Shown here piece after piece: positions 43,845-52,154 of a stretch of 64,000 nt of DNA (position 1 is the first letter of the stretch; the number at the start of each line of letters is the position of its first letter). A program made the translations under genes and the position numbers. Under the pieces are notes generated by a model. The model did not search any database. It was not told the origin of the DNA and worked only from the letters and a program-made list of their open reading frames with translations. This DNA is from Phyllobacterium myrsinacearum (GTDB lineage: Bacteria; Pseudomonadota; Alphaproteobacteria; Rhizobiales; Rhizobiaceae), in NCBI RefSeq assembly GCF_002980555.1, contig NZ_PVBT01000002.1:372001-436000 (forward strand), written 5' to 3'.

Positions 43845-44809
43845 GTCCGCATCGACTTGCTGCGCACGTCGAGCCAGACGGCGAAGAGAATGACGATGCC
43901 CTTGAAAATGAGCTGGTAGAAATAGGGGACGGCCAGCATGTTCATGCCATTGTTGATGACGCCGATGATGAGCGCACCGAGAATGGTGCCGACCATGGTG
44001 CCGACGCCGCCGGCAAGGCTGGTGCCGCCAAGCACGACCGCGGCAATCGCATCGAGTTCATAGCCCATGCCAGCATTGGTCTGGGCCGAGGAAAGGCGCG
44101 AGGACAGGAGGATGCCGCTGATGGCTGCCATGACGCCTGAGATCATGAAGATGATGATCTTCAGCCGGTCGACGCGGATGCCCGAATAGATCGCCGCCTC
44201 GCGATTGCCGCCGGCCAGATAGGCGCGGCGGCCGAAGATCGTGCGGGAGAGAACGATGTGGTTGATGGCAAAAAGCGCGATGACGATCCAGATGATGATG
44301 GGAAGGCCAAGCCAGCTTTCGCTGCCGATGGCCAGCCATGTCTCATTCTCGATGGAGGCGGGGGCGCCGTTGGTCGGCAGGCTGACAGCACCGCGATAGA
44401 TGCCCATGGTCGCAACCGTGACAATGAAGGACGGCAGCATGAGTTTTGCCGACAGGACGCCGTTGAGCCCGCCCATGATGGCGCCCGCCGCCAGCGTGAT
44501 CAGCACGGTCGGCGCAAAGCCAAAACCCATGGAGAAAGCCTGCGCGGCAACCATGCCCGCCACGGCGATGATCGAGCCGACCGAAAGATCAATGTCGCCG
44601 AGCAGGATCACATAGGTCATGCCATAGGCGGCCACTGCAATCACAGCCACTTGCTGCATGATGTTCATAAAATTGTTGAAGGCGAGAAACCGCGGGCTGA
44701 TCGAAGAGAAGACCAGGCACAGGATGATCAGCGAGATGACGATGCCACCATATTGCCGGATGAGGGGGGAAGCCAGAAGCGCCTGCTTCGTCTCGGTCGA
44801 ATTGGTCAT
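43841..44809 (-). CDS. Ribose-type ABC permease (RbsC-like)
   Basis: A 322-residue CUT2-class permease with about ten hydrophobic segments. The family motif GDIDLSVGSIIAVAGM lies near residue 75, and GGTSLAGGVGTMVGTILGAL near residue 255. It overlaps the ATPase gene by four bases. The single permease probably forms a homodimer. Confidence 0.9.
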   Translation of the reverse strand: MTNSTETKQALLASPLIRQYGGIVISLIILCLVFSSISPRFLAFNNFMNIMQQVAVIAVAAYGMTYVILLGDIDLSVGSIIAVAGMVAAQAFSMGFGFAPTVLITLAAGAIMGGLNGVLSAKLMLPSFIVTVATMGIYRGAVSLPTNGAPASIENETWLAIGSESWLGLPIIIWIVIALFAINHIVLSRTIFGRRAYLAGGNREAAIYSGIRVDRLKIIIFMISGVMAAISGILLSSRLSSAQTNAGMGYELDAIAAVVLGGTSLAGGVGTMVGTILGALIIGVINNGMNMLAVPYFYQLIFKGIVILFAVWLDVRSKSMRT

Positions 44810-46329
44810 TGGTGTATTCCTGCTGCATAGGTCATAACGGTTTCGGGGCTGAGGCCCTGCGCATCCAGCGTTTTTGCCACGCGTTTGTCGTGCATGATGA
44901 CGAGCCGGTCACTGAGGCCAAGCACTTCGGGCAACTCCGACGATACCATCAGGATCGCGGTCCCGGCGGCTGCAAGCTCGCGGATGATGCGGTAGATCTC
45001 GAATTTCGCACCGACATCGACGCCGCGTGTCGGTTCGTCAAGAATGAGTATCTTGGGCTGCGTCTGCAGCCATTTGGCAATGACGATCTTTTGCTGGTTG
45101 CCGCCGCTGAGCGAACCGGCAGGCGTTTCGATCGACGCGGTCTTGATGGCAAGGCGCAGGACTTCCGTCTTGGCTGCCGCCCGTTCGCGGGCCGGGCGGG
45201 TAAAGCCGAACTGTCCGGCCAGCTGGCCCAGCGCGACCATGTTGATGTTGCGCTCGACGCTGTGCTGCAGCACCAGCCCTTCTTCCTTGCGGTTTTCCGT
45301 CACGAACGCAATGCCGTGCCGTATCGCGTCGGCCGGGGAGCGCAGATGCACGGGATTGCCGTTGAGGCGGATCGTCCCGGCTGGTTGCCCGAAACCGAAC
45401 AAAGCCTTCATCACATCGGAACGTCCGGAGCCGATCAGGCCGAAGAGACCGACGACTTCCCCCGGCCGCACGTCCAGCGAGACATTTTCAAATTTCCCCG
45501 CTTCAGAGAGGTTTTCAACCGCAAGCACGGGAGAGACGGCTGATGAGGGGCGTTCCACGAGACGCGGCGGGTAAATGTCCTTCATCTCCCGCCCGACCAT
45601 CAGGGCAATCAGGCCTTCGATGCTCGTGTTCTGCTTCTCCGTCGTGGCGACAAAGGAGCCGTCGCGGATCACCGTGATATCATCGGAAATCCGCATGATT
45701 TCCTCCATGCGGTGCGAGATATAGATGATGGCCGTTCCCTTGGCCTTCAGGCGTTCGATGATGGTGAAGAGAATTTCCGCTTCGCTGTCGGACAGTGAGG
45801 ATGTCGGCTCGTCCAGGATGACCACGTCGGCGGGACGGCTGAGCCCCTTGGCAATTTCCACCAGCTGGCGCTGGGCGATGGACAGATCGCCAACCTTGGT
45901 GCGCACATTGACGGGCAGGCCGAGGTCCTCAACGATCCGCGCCGCCTGTGCGTTGAGATCGCGCTCCTTGATGAAGCCGAACCGGTTGGGTTCATGCGTC
46001 GCCAGAATGTTTTCGGCGACCGACAGGTTGCGGCAGAGGCTGAGTTCCTGGAACACGATGCTGAGGCCCAGCACCTTTGCTTCGATAGGGTTTTTCGGCG
46101 CATAGGGCTCGCCGCGCAGCGTGATCGATCCCGATGTCGGCTGGAACAGTCCGACGAGAATTTTCATGAGCGTGGATTTGCCGGCACCGTTCTCGCCCAG
46201 CAGCGTATGCACACGCCCGGGCCGCACGGAAAGGTTCATGCGCTTGAGCGCCGTCACGGGACCGAAGGTCTTGGCGATGTCCTTGATTTCAAGCACAGGT
46301 GCGTTGGATGAAACGGCCATGAATGACAA
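44806..46329 (-). CDS. Ribose-type ABC ATPase with two nucleotide-binding domains (RbsA-like)
   Basis: A 507-residue double-domain ATPase. The first domain has Walker A GENGAGKST and Walker B VVILDEPTSSLSD; the second has the degenerate Walker A GLIGSGRSD and signature LSGGNQQKIVIAKWL with Walker B ILILDEPTRGVDVG, as in RbsA/XylG/MglA. The first codons read MSFMAVSSNAP, so the fourth residue could also start. Confidence 0.92.
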   Translation of the reverse strand: MSFMAVSSNAPVLEIKDIAKTFGPVTALKRMNLSVRPGRVHTLLGENGAGKSTLMKILVGLFQPTSGSITLRGEPYAPKNPIEAKVLGLSIVFQELSLCRNLSVAENILATHEPNRFGFIKERDLNAQAARIVEDLGLPVNVRTKVGDLSIAQRQLVEIAKGLSRPADVVILDEPTSSLSDSEAEILFTIIERLKAKGTAIIYISHRMEEIMRISDDITVIRDGSFVATTEKQNTSIEGLIALMVGREMKDIYPPRLVERPSSAVSPVLAVENLSEAGKFENVSLDVRPGEVVGLFGLIGSGRSDVMKALFGFGQPAGTIRLNGNPVHLRSPADAIRHGIAFVTENRKEEGLVLQHSVERNINMVALGQLAGQFGFTRPARERAAAKTEVLRLAIKTASIETPAGSLSGGNQQKIVIAKWLQTQPKILILDEPTRGVDVGAKFEIYRIIRELAAAGTAILMVSSELPEVLGLSDRLVIMHDKRVAKTLDAQGLSPETVMTYAAGIHQ

Positions 46330-46353
46330 TCCTTACCGCAGGTCTTCCTGAAC

Positions 46354-46386
46354 TGCCACCCGCGAGGCGGTCCTGCGCGGGCGGCA
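46354..46386 (-). other. Intercistronic hairpin between rbsB-like and rbsA-like genes
   Basis: On the minus-strand transcript TGCCGCCCGCG pairs with CGCGGGTGGCA (11 bp with one G-U pair that fits only this direction). No T-run follows. It lies in the 84-base gap after the binding-protein gene and may stabilise its mRNA or cause partial termination. Confidence 0.5.
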
Positions 46387-46413
46387 CTGTTGATTGTTGA
46401 CGTTGGCGGGGGG

Positions 46414-47313
46414 TTACTTTTCTTCGCCAGCCTTGGTCACAACGCCCGGGACGATCGGCTGCTTGGCTTCAACGGTCTCGCCCTTGATGACCTTGCCGGC
46501 GGTCGCAACCGCAACCTTGCCCATCTGGTCGGGATATTGCGCGATCACGCCGACCATGACCGGATCGTTCTTGACCGCATTGCGGGCTTCTTCCATGCCG
46601 TCGAAGCCGATGACCTTGACCTGGTCCTGGAGCTTTGCCGACTTGACGGCCGAGGCAGCGGCAAGCGCCGCATCGTCACCGAAGCCGAAGATACCGACGA
46701 CATCGGGGTTCGCCTGCAGGATGTTCTGGGCGGCGGCAAGCGCCTCGGGCCGGGTGATGCCGGTCTGGATGGAGACGATCTTGATATCGGGATGCGAAGC
46801 AATCGCCTTCTTGAAGCCTTCGACGCGATCAACCACGGACTGCACTGTCGGATAGTCGATGACGGCGACGTTGCCCTTGTCGCCGATCTGCTTGGCCATC
46901 AGTTCGCCGGCCTTGACGCCGCCGGTATAGTTGTCGGTGCCGACATGCGAGGTAACTTCAACGCCCTTGGCTGGAACGTCGACGGTGATCACCTTGATGC
47001 CAGCCTTCTGTGCCTTGGCGATGGCGGATTTCACGCCCGTGCTGTCCACGGGCGAAATGATGATGACGCTGACGCCCTTGGTGATGAAATCTTCCACATC
47101 GGCGAGCTGCTTGTTCAGGTCCTGATTGGCAATCGCGATTTCAAGCGGCAGGTTTTCCGCCTTGGCTTCCGCGGTCATTGACGAAGCGAGCGAGATATAG
47201 AACGGATGCTGCTGGGTGAGCAGCGAAGCGCCGATACCTTCGGCAAAGGCGCCGGTGGCCATCAGTGCGGCGGCGCCAGCAAGAAGCAGTTTGGTAAGAT
47301 GGGTACGGATCAT
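46414..47313 (-). CDS. Periplasmic ribose-type sugar-binding protein (RbsB-like)
   Basis: A 299-residue family-4 binding protein. The start at 47313 (MIRTHLTKLLLAGAAALMAT) gives a Sec signal peptide with cleavage near GAFAEG and has GGAGG upstream. The mature part shows QQHPFYISLASSMTAEAKAE, SPVDSTGVKSAIAKAQKAGI and the HVGTDNYTGG motif of this class. It is the first gene of an rbsB-rbsA-rbsC operon with no adjacent kinase, mutarotase or regulator, so the sugar cannot be told. Confidence 0.9.
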   Translation of the reverse strand: MIRTHLTKLLLAGAAALMATGAFAEGIGASLLTQQHPFYISLASSMTAEAKAENLPLEIAIANQDLNKQLADVEDFITKGVSVIIISPVDSTGVKSAIAKAQKAGIKVITVDVPAKGVEVTSHVGTDNYTGGVKAGELMAKQIGDKGNVAVIDYPTVQSVVDRVEGFKKAIASHPDIKIVSIQTGITRPEALAAAQNILQANPDVVGIFGFGDDAALAAASAVKSAKLQDQVKVIGFDGMEEARNAVKNDPVMVGVIAQYPDQMGKVAVATAGKVIKGETVEAKQPIVPGVVTKAGEEK

Positions 47314-47461
47314 TGTTCCCTCCAGAACAGTTGTTTTCTCGAAAGCCGGCAGATGGGCATTGGCGATACACAACCGGATACTGCATGGCTGTTCTGCCGT
47401 GCTTCGTCCGTTGGCGATGGCCGATGCTCCTCCCACCTTTGTCCGCCGCATGGATGTTCAA

Positions 47462-47485
47462 TTTATATTGCTGTGTCAATATAAA
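47462..47485. promoter_or_regulatory. 24-bp perfect inverted repeat upstream of the Rbs-type operon
   Basis: Arms TTTATATTG (47462-47470) and CAATATAAA (47477-47485) are perfect complements with a 6-base spacer CTGTGT. It lies about 150 bases upstream of the binding-protein start and overlaps a minus-strand TTGACA. It is likely the operator of an unlinked repressor. Confidence 0.65.
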
Positions 47486-47539
47486 AATTTGCGCGCGTAA
47501 AGTTTATTGCAGAAAGATGGTCCGCATTCGCCACTGCAT

Positions 47540-48700
47540 TTATTCGTTTGATGATGGCTGCTTGATGTCAGGCCCATCATTTCGCGGGGTGTGATCGCGC
47601 AAGAGATAATGGGACGCAAGGAGCACCGGCTCCAGGATGACCACGCCGAACAGGATGCCCGCAAGCCGGTCGATACCGGGTTCCAGCGCGGCGCTGGTAT
47701 AGGTGTCGGGCACGAGAACGACAAGAAAGGCGAGGACGAACTGCGTTCCGATATAGCTGATGGAGGAGTTGCTGTTTTCGATATGCCGCCCGACGAGAAC
47801 ACCGATGCACACGCCAAGCGTCATGAGCACGGGCGAATGGTGGCTGCCGAGCAGGATGATCGTGGCGATGAGGCCGCCGACGCTGCAGCCGACAAAACGC
47901 AGCACCAGCCGCGATGTGATTGGGTTCAGCACGCTTGCCGCCAGGCTGCTCACCGGAATCATCATCACGGCCATGATGGTAATGCTCGACTGGCTAAGGG
48001 AGGTGATGCCCGTCCACAGCCATATCCATGGGATCAGCCCCAGAGCGACTGCAGCCTGCAGCGCATGCTTTGCGGCGCCTCGGTGCCAGACCACCGAGTG
48101 CCTTATCGCAGTCTGGGCCGGTGTTTCCCGGGATTGCCGCGGCAGCCGGCGTCTTATGGTAAAGGTTGATACCGCGCTGACGAGAATGCAGGCGAGGGTG
48201 CCCGCAAGGATTTCAACAAGGCGCGACTGGGCAAATGGCAGCACCGATTCCGATGGATGTTTCATGCCGTCGATCAGCACCATGCAGAATGTCAGCCCGG
48301 TGAACAGCCAGGCATAGCTGCGTTTTCCGACGAGGGCGAAATAAAGGGTGACGCCGCCGATAATGACGAGCGACAGGCTGAGAAGGAACGGCGTGCCGAT
48401 GACAAGCGGGGCCAGGGCCAGAGCGGCACCCGCACCGGCCGATGTGCCGATGATGCGCAGAATGCCGCGGGTGAGGCTTTCCGATACATGCGAGCGCATC
48501 ACCATATAACCGCTGAATGCCGCCCAACCGACGTTTTTCGCTCCAAGAATGTGTGCGAAGATGATGGCGAGGAGCACGGATATGACGCACTCGAATTCAT
48601 CGACCATCCGCGGTCCGGGCCTTGCCAACGACCGAAGTTCCCGCAGGCTTGCGGTTGCAAAAACAGTAAGGCTGGCTGTGGCTTGCCGCAGATAGTTCAT
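47540..48700 (-). CDS. FUSC-family inner-membrane protein
   Basis: A 386-residue membrane protein of the fusaric-acid-resistance/aromatic-acid-exporter-like FUSC family. Two blocks of transmembrane helices are visible (residues about 35-185 and 215-370), each with the family pattern (NVGWAAFSGYMVMRSHVSES; RLVLRFVGCSVGGLIATIIL). It lacks the periplasmic HlyD-type partner gene usually linked to efflux FUSC proteins, so its transport role is uncertain. The Rbs-type operon's promoter lies just behind its stop. Confidence 0.83.
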   Translation of the reverse strand: MNYLRQATASLTVFATASLRELRSLARPGPRMVDEFECVISVLLAIIFAHILGAKNVGWAAFSGYMVMRSHVSESLTRGILRIIGTSAGAGAALALAPLVIGTPFLLSLSLVIIGGVTLYFALVGKRSYAWLFTGLTFCMVLIDGMKHPSESVLPFAQSRLVEILAGTLACILVSAVSTFTIRRRLPRQSRETPAQTAIRHSVVWHRGAAKHALQAAVALGLIPWIWLWTGITSLSQSSITIMAVMMIPVSSLAASVLNPITSRLVLRFVGCSVGGLIATIILLGSHHSPVLMTLGVCIGVLVGRHIENSNSSISYIGTQFVLAFLVVLVPDTYTSAALEPGIDRLAGILFGVVILEPVLLASHYLLRDHTPRNDGPDIKQPSSNE

Positions 48701-48820
48701 TGTTTGCTTCTACCGGTCTTGCGGCCAGCTGTCGATGTTTCGATTCCCCACGCAAGACGCGGCTTCCGAACCAATGCCGCTCTTGTTACTCTTGCACATC
48801 CTTAACGCTGGAGCATTGCC

Positions 48821-50206
48821 ATGGGCCACTCATTCGACGCGATCATCATTGGGGCGGGGCAAGCGGGTCCATCGCTCGCCGGCCGTTTGACGGCGGCTGG
48901 CATGAGCGTGCTGATCGTCGAGCGCAAACTGTTTGGCGGCACCTGCGTCAACACCGGCTGCATGCCGACGAAGACGATGGTTGCCAGCGCCTACGCGGCG
49001 CACCTTGCCCGGCGCGGGGCTGACTACGGTGTTGTGATAGAACAACCCGTTCGCGTCGACATGAAGCGGGTGCGGCAGAGGGCCGACACTGTCTCGTTCA
49101 ATGCCCGCACGGGCGTCGAGACATGGCTGCGCGGCATGCGCAATTGTACGGTTGCCGAAGGCCATGCCCGGTTTGCCGGCGCGCATACGATTGCTGTCGA
49201 CGGTGTGCTCTTTCAAGCGCCGCGCATTTTCATCAATGTGGGCGGGCGCGCCAATATTCCGGATATGCCGGGTATTCGCGATGTCGATTATCTCACCAAC
49301 ACGACCATGATGCAGCTCGACACCTTGCCCCGGCATCTGGTGGTCATTGGCGGCAGCTATATCGGCCTCGAATTTGCGCAGATGTACCGGCGCTTCGGCG
49401 CGCAGGTTACCGTCGTCGAGAAGGGGGCCCGGCTGGTTGGACGCGAAGACGCCGATGTATCCGAAGCGATAAGGACCATTTTGGAGAATGAAGGCATTGC
49501 CTGCCGTCTCGATGCCAATTGCATCGCGTTCAAGCGGCATGCCGATGGCACGGAAGTTCATCTTGATTGCGATTCCGGTGCGCGCAATGTGGCCGGCTCG
49601 CATGTGCTGCTGGCGATTGGCCGCCGCCCCAATACCGACGATCTCGGTCTGGACAAGGCAGGCATTGAGACGGACGAGCGTGGCTACATCAAGGTCGATG
49701 ACTTCCTGGCGACAACTGCCGAAGGGGTCTGGGCGCTTGGGGACTGCAACGGGCAGGGCGCATTCACCCACACGGCCTATAATGATTATGAAATCGTGGC
49801 GGCGAACCTCCTGGATGGCGAGAGCCGCAAGATCAGTGATCGCGTTCCGGCCTATGCGCTCTATATCGATCCGCCGCTCGGCCGGGCCGGAATGAGCGAA
49901 GCCCAGGCCAGGGCAACGGGCCGCCCGATACTCGTGTCGAAGCGGCCGATGAGCCGGGTCGGCCGGGCTGTCGAGAAGGATGAAACGCAGGGCTTCATGA
50001 AGATCGTTGCCGATGCGCAGACACAGCAGATTCTGGGCGCGGCGATTCTCGGCACCAGCGGTGATGAGGCGATCCACGGGATAATCGATGCGATGAGCGC
50101 CAGGGTGGGTTACCCCGCACTCAAATGGGCGGTGCCTGTCCACCCCACCGTTTCCGAACTGATCCCGACGGTGCTCGGGGATTTGGCGGCTCCCGTGCCG
50201 ACTTGA
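48821..50206 (+). CDS. MerA-like pyridine nucleotide-disulfide oxidoreductase
   Basis: A 461-residue flavoprotein of the lipoamide-dehydrogenase/mercuric-reductase family. FAD motif AIIIGAGQAGPSLAGRL opens the protein, the redox disulfide lies in GGTCVNTGCMPTK (near residue 45), and the NAD(P) motif is VIGGSYIGLEFAQMYRRFG. It ends in HPTVSELIPTVLGDL, with the His of the C-terminal interface. It lacks the N-terminal heavy-metal domain and the C-terminal vicinal cysteines needed for mercury reduction, so true MerA activity is unlikely. GGAG precedes the ATG. It is divergent from the FUSC gene. Confidence 0.86.
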   Translation: MGHSFDAIIIGAGQAGPSLAGRLTAAGMSVLIVERKLFGGTCVNTGCMPTKTMVASAYAAHLARRGADYGVVIEQPVRVDMKRVRQRADTVSFNARTGVETWLRGMRNCTVAEGHARFAGAHTIAVDGVLFQAPRIFINVGGRANIPDMPGIRDVDYLTNTTMMQLDTLPRHLVVIGGSYIGLEFAQMYRRFGAQVTVVEKGARLVGREDADVSEAIRTILENEGIACRLDANCIAFKRHADGTEVHLDCDSGARNVAGSHVLLAIGRRPNTDDLGLDKAGIETDERGYIKVDDFLATTAEGVWALGDCNGQGAFTHTAYNDYEIVAANLLDGESRKISDRVPAYALYIDPPLGRAGMSEAQARATGRPILVSKRPMSRVGRAVEKDETQGFMKIVADAQTQQILGAAILGTSGDEAIHGIIDAMSARVGYPALKWAVPVHPTVSELIPTVLGDLAAPVPT

Positions 50207-50372
50207 CCGGCCCCGCGTCAAAGTGGAGCGACGGCGCAACTTGTTCCGGAGAAAATTAGAGGTTATTGCCTTGTTCAGATATGACGGATAGCCTTTATGC
50301 GTGTTTGCGGTCGATATCCACGCCCTCCAGTGGTTTCGTCCGATACGGAATACAAGGGGAGGAGATGATGTG

Positions 50373-50762
50373 ATGACCACTGCACTCAATACAGCCGATG
50401 AAGCCGCCATTCAGCAGTGCGAAGAGCGCTTGAGGACTGCGATGCTGAACAGCGACGTTGAAGCGCTGGATGCCCTGCTGGCCAACGACCTCATTTTCAT
50501 CGATCATCAGGGGCGCCGGATCGAAAAGGCGCAGGACCTTGAAGCGCATCGCAGCGGTGTCCTCGCGCTCGAACAGATCGACGTCCTCGACAGCATCATC
50601 CGGCCGCTTGGCAACGCAGTGCTGGTTTCATTGCGGGTCCGGTTTACCGGAACTTATTACGGCGAAAAATTTTCTGAAAAACTGGCCTTTACCCGTGTCT
50701 GGAGCCGCACGGCGGATGATTGGGCCGTTACCCTGGCCCATTGCTCCAGAATCACCATGTAG
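50373..50762 (+). CDS. NTF2-like/DUF4440 family protein
   Basis: A 129-residue protein of the NTF2-like superfamily (DUF4440 type), with the usual plan of an N-terminal helix (EAAIQQCEERLRTAMLNSDV), a core LANDLIFIDHQGRRIEKAQD and a C-terminal curved sheet (FTRVWSRTADDWAVTLAHCS). The start at 50373 has GGGGAGGAG upstream; an earlier frame start at 50301 lacks a good RBS. These folds serve as isomerases or binding scaffolds; no function can be named here. Confidence 0.8.
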   Translation: MTTALNTADEAAIQQCEERLRTAMLNSDVEALDALLANDLIFIDHQGRRIEKAQDLEAHRSGVLALEQIDVLDSIIRPLGNAVLVSLRVRFTGTYYGEKFSEKLAFTRVWSRTADDWAVTLAHCSRITM

Positions 50763-50772
50763 GCAAAAGCGT

Positions 50773-50800
50773 GAACTGACCGTGAAACCCCGGTCAGTTC
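50773..50800. terminator. Hairpin between convergent NTF2-like and dipeptidase genes
   Basis: GAACTGACCG and CGGTCAGTTC form a perfect 10-bp stem with an 8-base loop, overlapping the dipeptidase stop. No T-run follows; a bidirectional terminator role is inferred from the convergent position. Confidence 0.55.
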
Positions 50801-51834
50801 GTCCATGTGCGCTCAAGAACGCTTATCCAGTTGCCGTGGCAGATCTTGTTGAGCGCGTCACCGTCATAACCCGCCTGGCGCAGGGCATCGACCAGCAATT
50901 GCAGGTCGCCGGCATCGCGCATAACGGCTGGAATGGTTGTGCCATCGAAGTCAGATCCAAGCGCAACATGATCGATTCCGATGCGATTGACGATGTAATC
51001 GACGTGCCGCACCAGCTCGCTCAATGCCGTGTCGGGATTTTTCACACCGTCCTGGCGCAGGAACAGGACGCCGAAATTCAGGCCGACCAGCCCGCCTGTA
51101 TCGCGGATCGCATCGAGCTGGCGGTCCGTCAGATTGCGGCTGTGCGTGCACAGCGCATGCGCATTGGAATGCGAGGCCACGAGCGGCGCGTCTGATATGG
51201 CCGCAATATTCCAGAAGCCCTTTTCATTCATGTGGGACAGATCAACCATGATCCGCAGTTCATTGCAGGTGCGGATCAGCTGTTTGCCATGGTCGGTCAG
51301 GCCCGGCCCGATATCCGGGGAGCTGGGGAAGCGGAAGGGCACGCCATGGGCAAAGATATTGGTGCGGCTCCACACCGGTCCGAGCGTGCGCAACCCCGCC
51401 TGATGCAGGACGTAGAGCGCATCGAGGTCGGGCCCGATGGCTTCCGCGCCTTCGATATGGAGCACGGAGGCAAATGCCCCGTCTTTCATCGCGTTGCGTA
51501 TATCATCTGCGGTCCGGCAAATACGCAGCCGGTCCTCCGCCTGCCGTTCGATCCGTGTCAGAAGCGCGGCCATGGCCAGGGTGGTATTGAGCGCGCTTTC
51601 CATATCCGGCGTGTTGTAATCGCCATTGGCATTCTTCTGCGGCGATGGCGTCGGAACGTAAATCGCGCACAGTCCTCCTGCCAGCCCGCCCTTTTTGGCG
51701 CGCGGCAGGTCGATATGACCCACATTTTCCCCCTCGATGAAGCGCTTCTCCGGCGACGGTTCGGTCGACATCCAGAGGCGGAGCAGGACATCGTTGTGCC
51801 CGTCGAAAACCGGGACGATTGAATGGCTGGTCAT
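50794..51834 (-). CDS. Membrane-dipeptidase family zinc peptidase (M19)
   Basis: A 346-residue M19 dipeptidase. The binuclear zinc ligands can be placed: His13 and Asp15 (DGHND), Glu128 (HIEGAEAIG), His201 (VDLSHMNEKG) and His222 (VASHSNAHAL), with the LGSDFDG motif near residue 298. M19 enzymes cleave dipeptides and tolerate D-amino acids in the second position. No signal peptide is seen, so it is likely cytoplasmic. It is divergent from a Dpp-type importer and belongs by context to the D-peptide locus. Confidence 0.9.
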   Translation of the reverse strand: MTSHSIVPVFDGHNDVLLRLWMSTEPSPEKRFIEGENVGHIDLPRAKKGGLAGGLCAIYVPTPSPQKNANGDYNTPDMESALNTTLAMAALLTRIERQAEDRLRICRTADDIRNAMKDGAFASVLHIEGAEAIGPDLDALYVLHQAGLRTLGPVWSRTNIFAHGVPFRFPSSPDIGPGLTDHGKQLIRTCNELRIMVDLSHMNEKGFWNIAAISDAPLVASHSNAHALCTHSRNLTDRQLDAIRDTGGLVGLNFGVLFLRQDGVKNPDTALSELVRHVDYIVNRIGIDHVALGSDFDGTTIPAVMRDAGDLQLLVDALRQAGYDGDALNKICHGNWISVLERTWTN

Positions 51835-52154
51835 GGGTCAGGAAACCTTGGTGCGTTTTGCGGTGGCGGGAGCGAGTCCCGAAGCTGTCACCAGCTTTGG
51901 CGCGAATACCCGCAAATGGCAAATGCGTTTTCGGTCGTTCCTCATGCGCGCAACGCATCGTACATATGCACTTGCCGCATGCACGGTGTGCATAGGTACT
52001 GCCAAAATCGGCATTGGCCGCCCGTTCAAACGGCATGATAGAGCCTGCTTAAAAAAATGACACGCAAGAAATTTGGGCGGCGAGCCAGTCAGACGATGTC
52101 TGCGGCGGGGCGGCGTCCGGGAACAAAAGAACCATGAGCAAAGGGGCACGCACC
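51835..52154. promoter_or_regulatory. Divergent control region of dipeptidase and Dpp-type operon, no gene
   Basis: This 320-base region has no credible gene. It contains the perfect palindrome ATGCAC-GGT-GTGCAT (51979-51993), a TGCC-N6-GGCA element (52000-52013), CCGTT-CA-AACGG (52022-52033) and repeated ATGCAC half sites. A weak promoter toward the Dpp-type operon may use TTGGCC (52014) and TGATAG about 16 bases later. Confidence 0.55.
51979..51993. promoter_or_regulatory. LysR-box palindrome at the D-peptide locus promoter
   Basis: ATGCAC-GGT-GTGCAT has perfect 6-base arms and contains T-N11-A (TGCACGGTGTGCA), the LysR-box pattern. A second ATGCAC half site lies about 14 bases to the left. 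The LysR encoded at 58857 is the natural candidate to bind it; inferred. Confidence 0.6.

Noticed and set aside
48821-50206. True mercuric reductase
   Set aside because: No heavy-metal-binding N-terminal domain and no C-terminal vicinal cysteines are present, and no other mer gene is nearby.
48830-50410. Minus-strand open frame of 526 codons opposite the MerA-like gene
   Set aside because: It covers the antisense of a gene with FAD, disulfide and NAD(P) motifs and shows no recognisable domain of its own.
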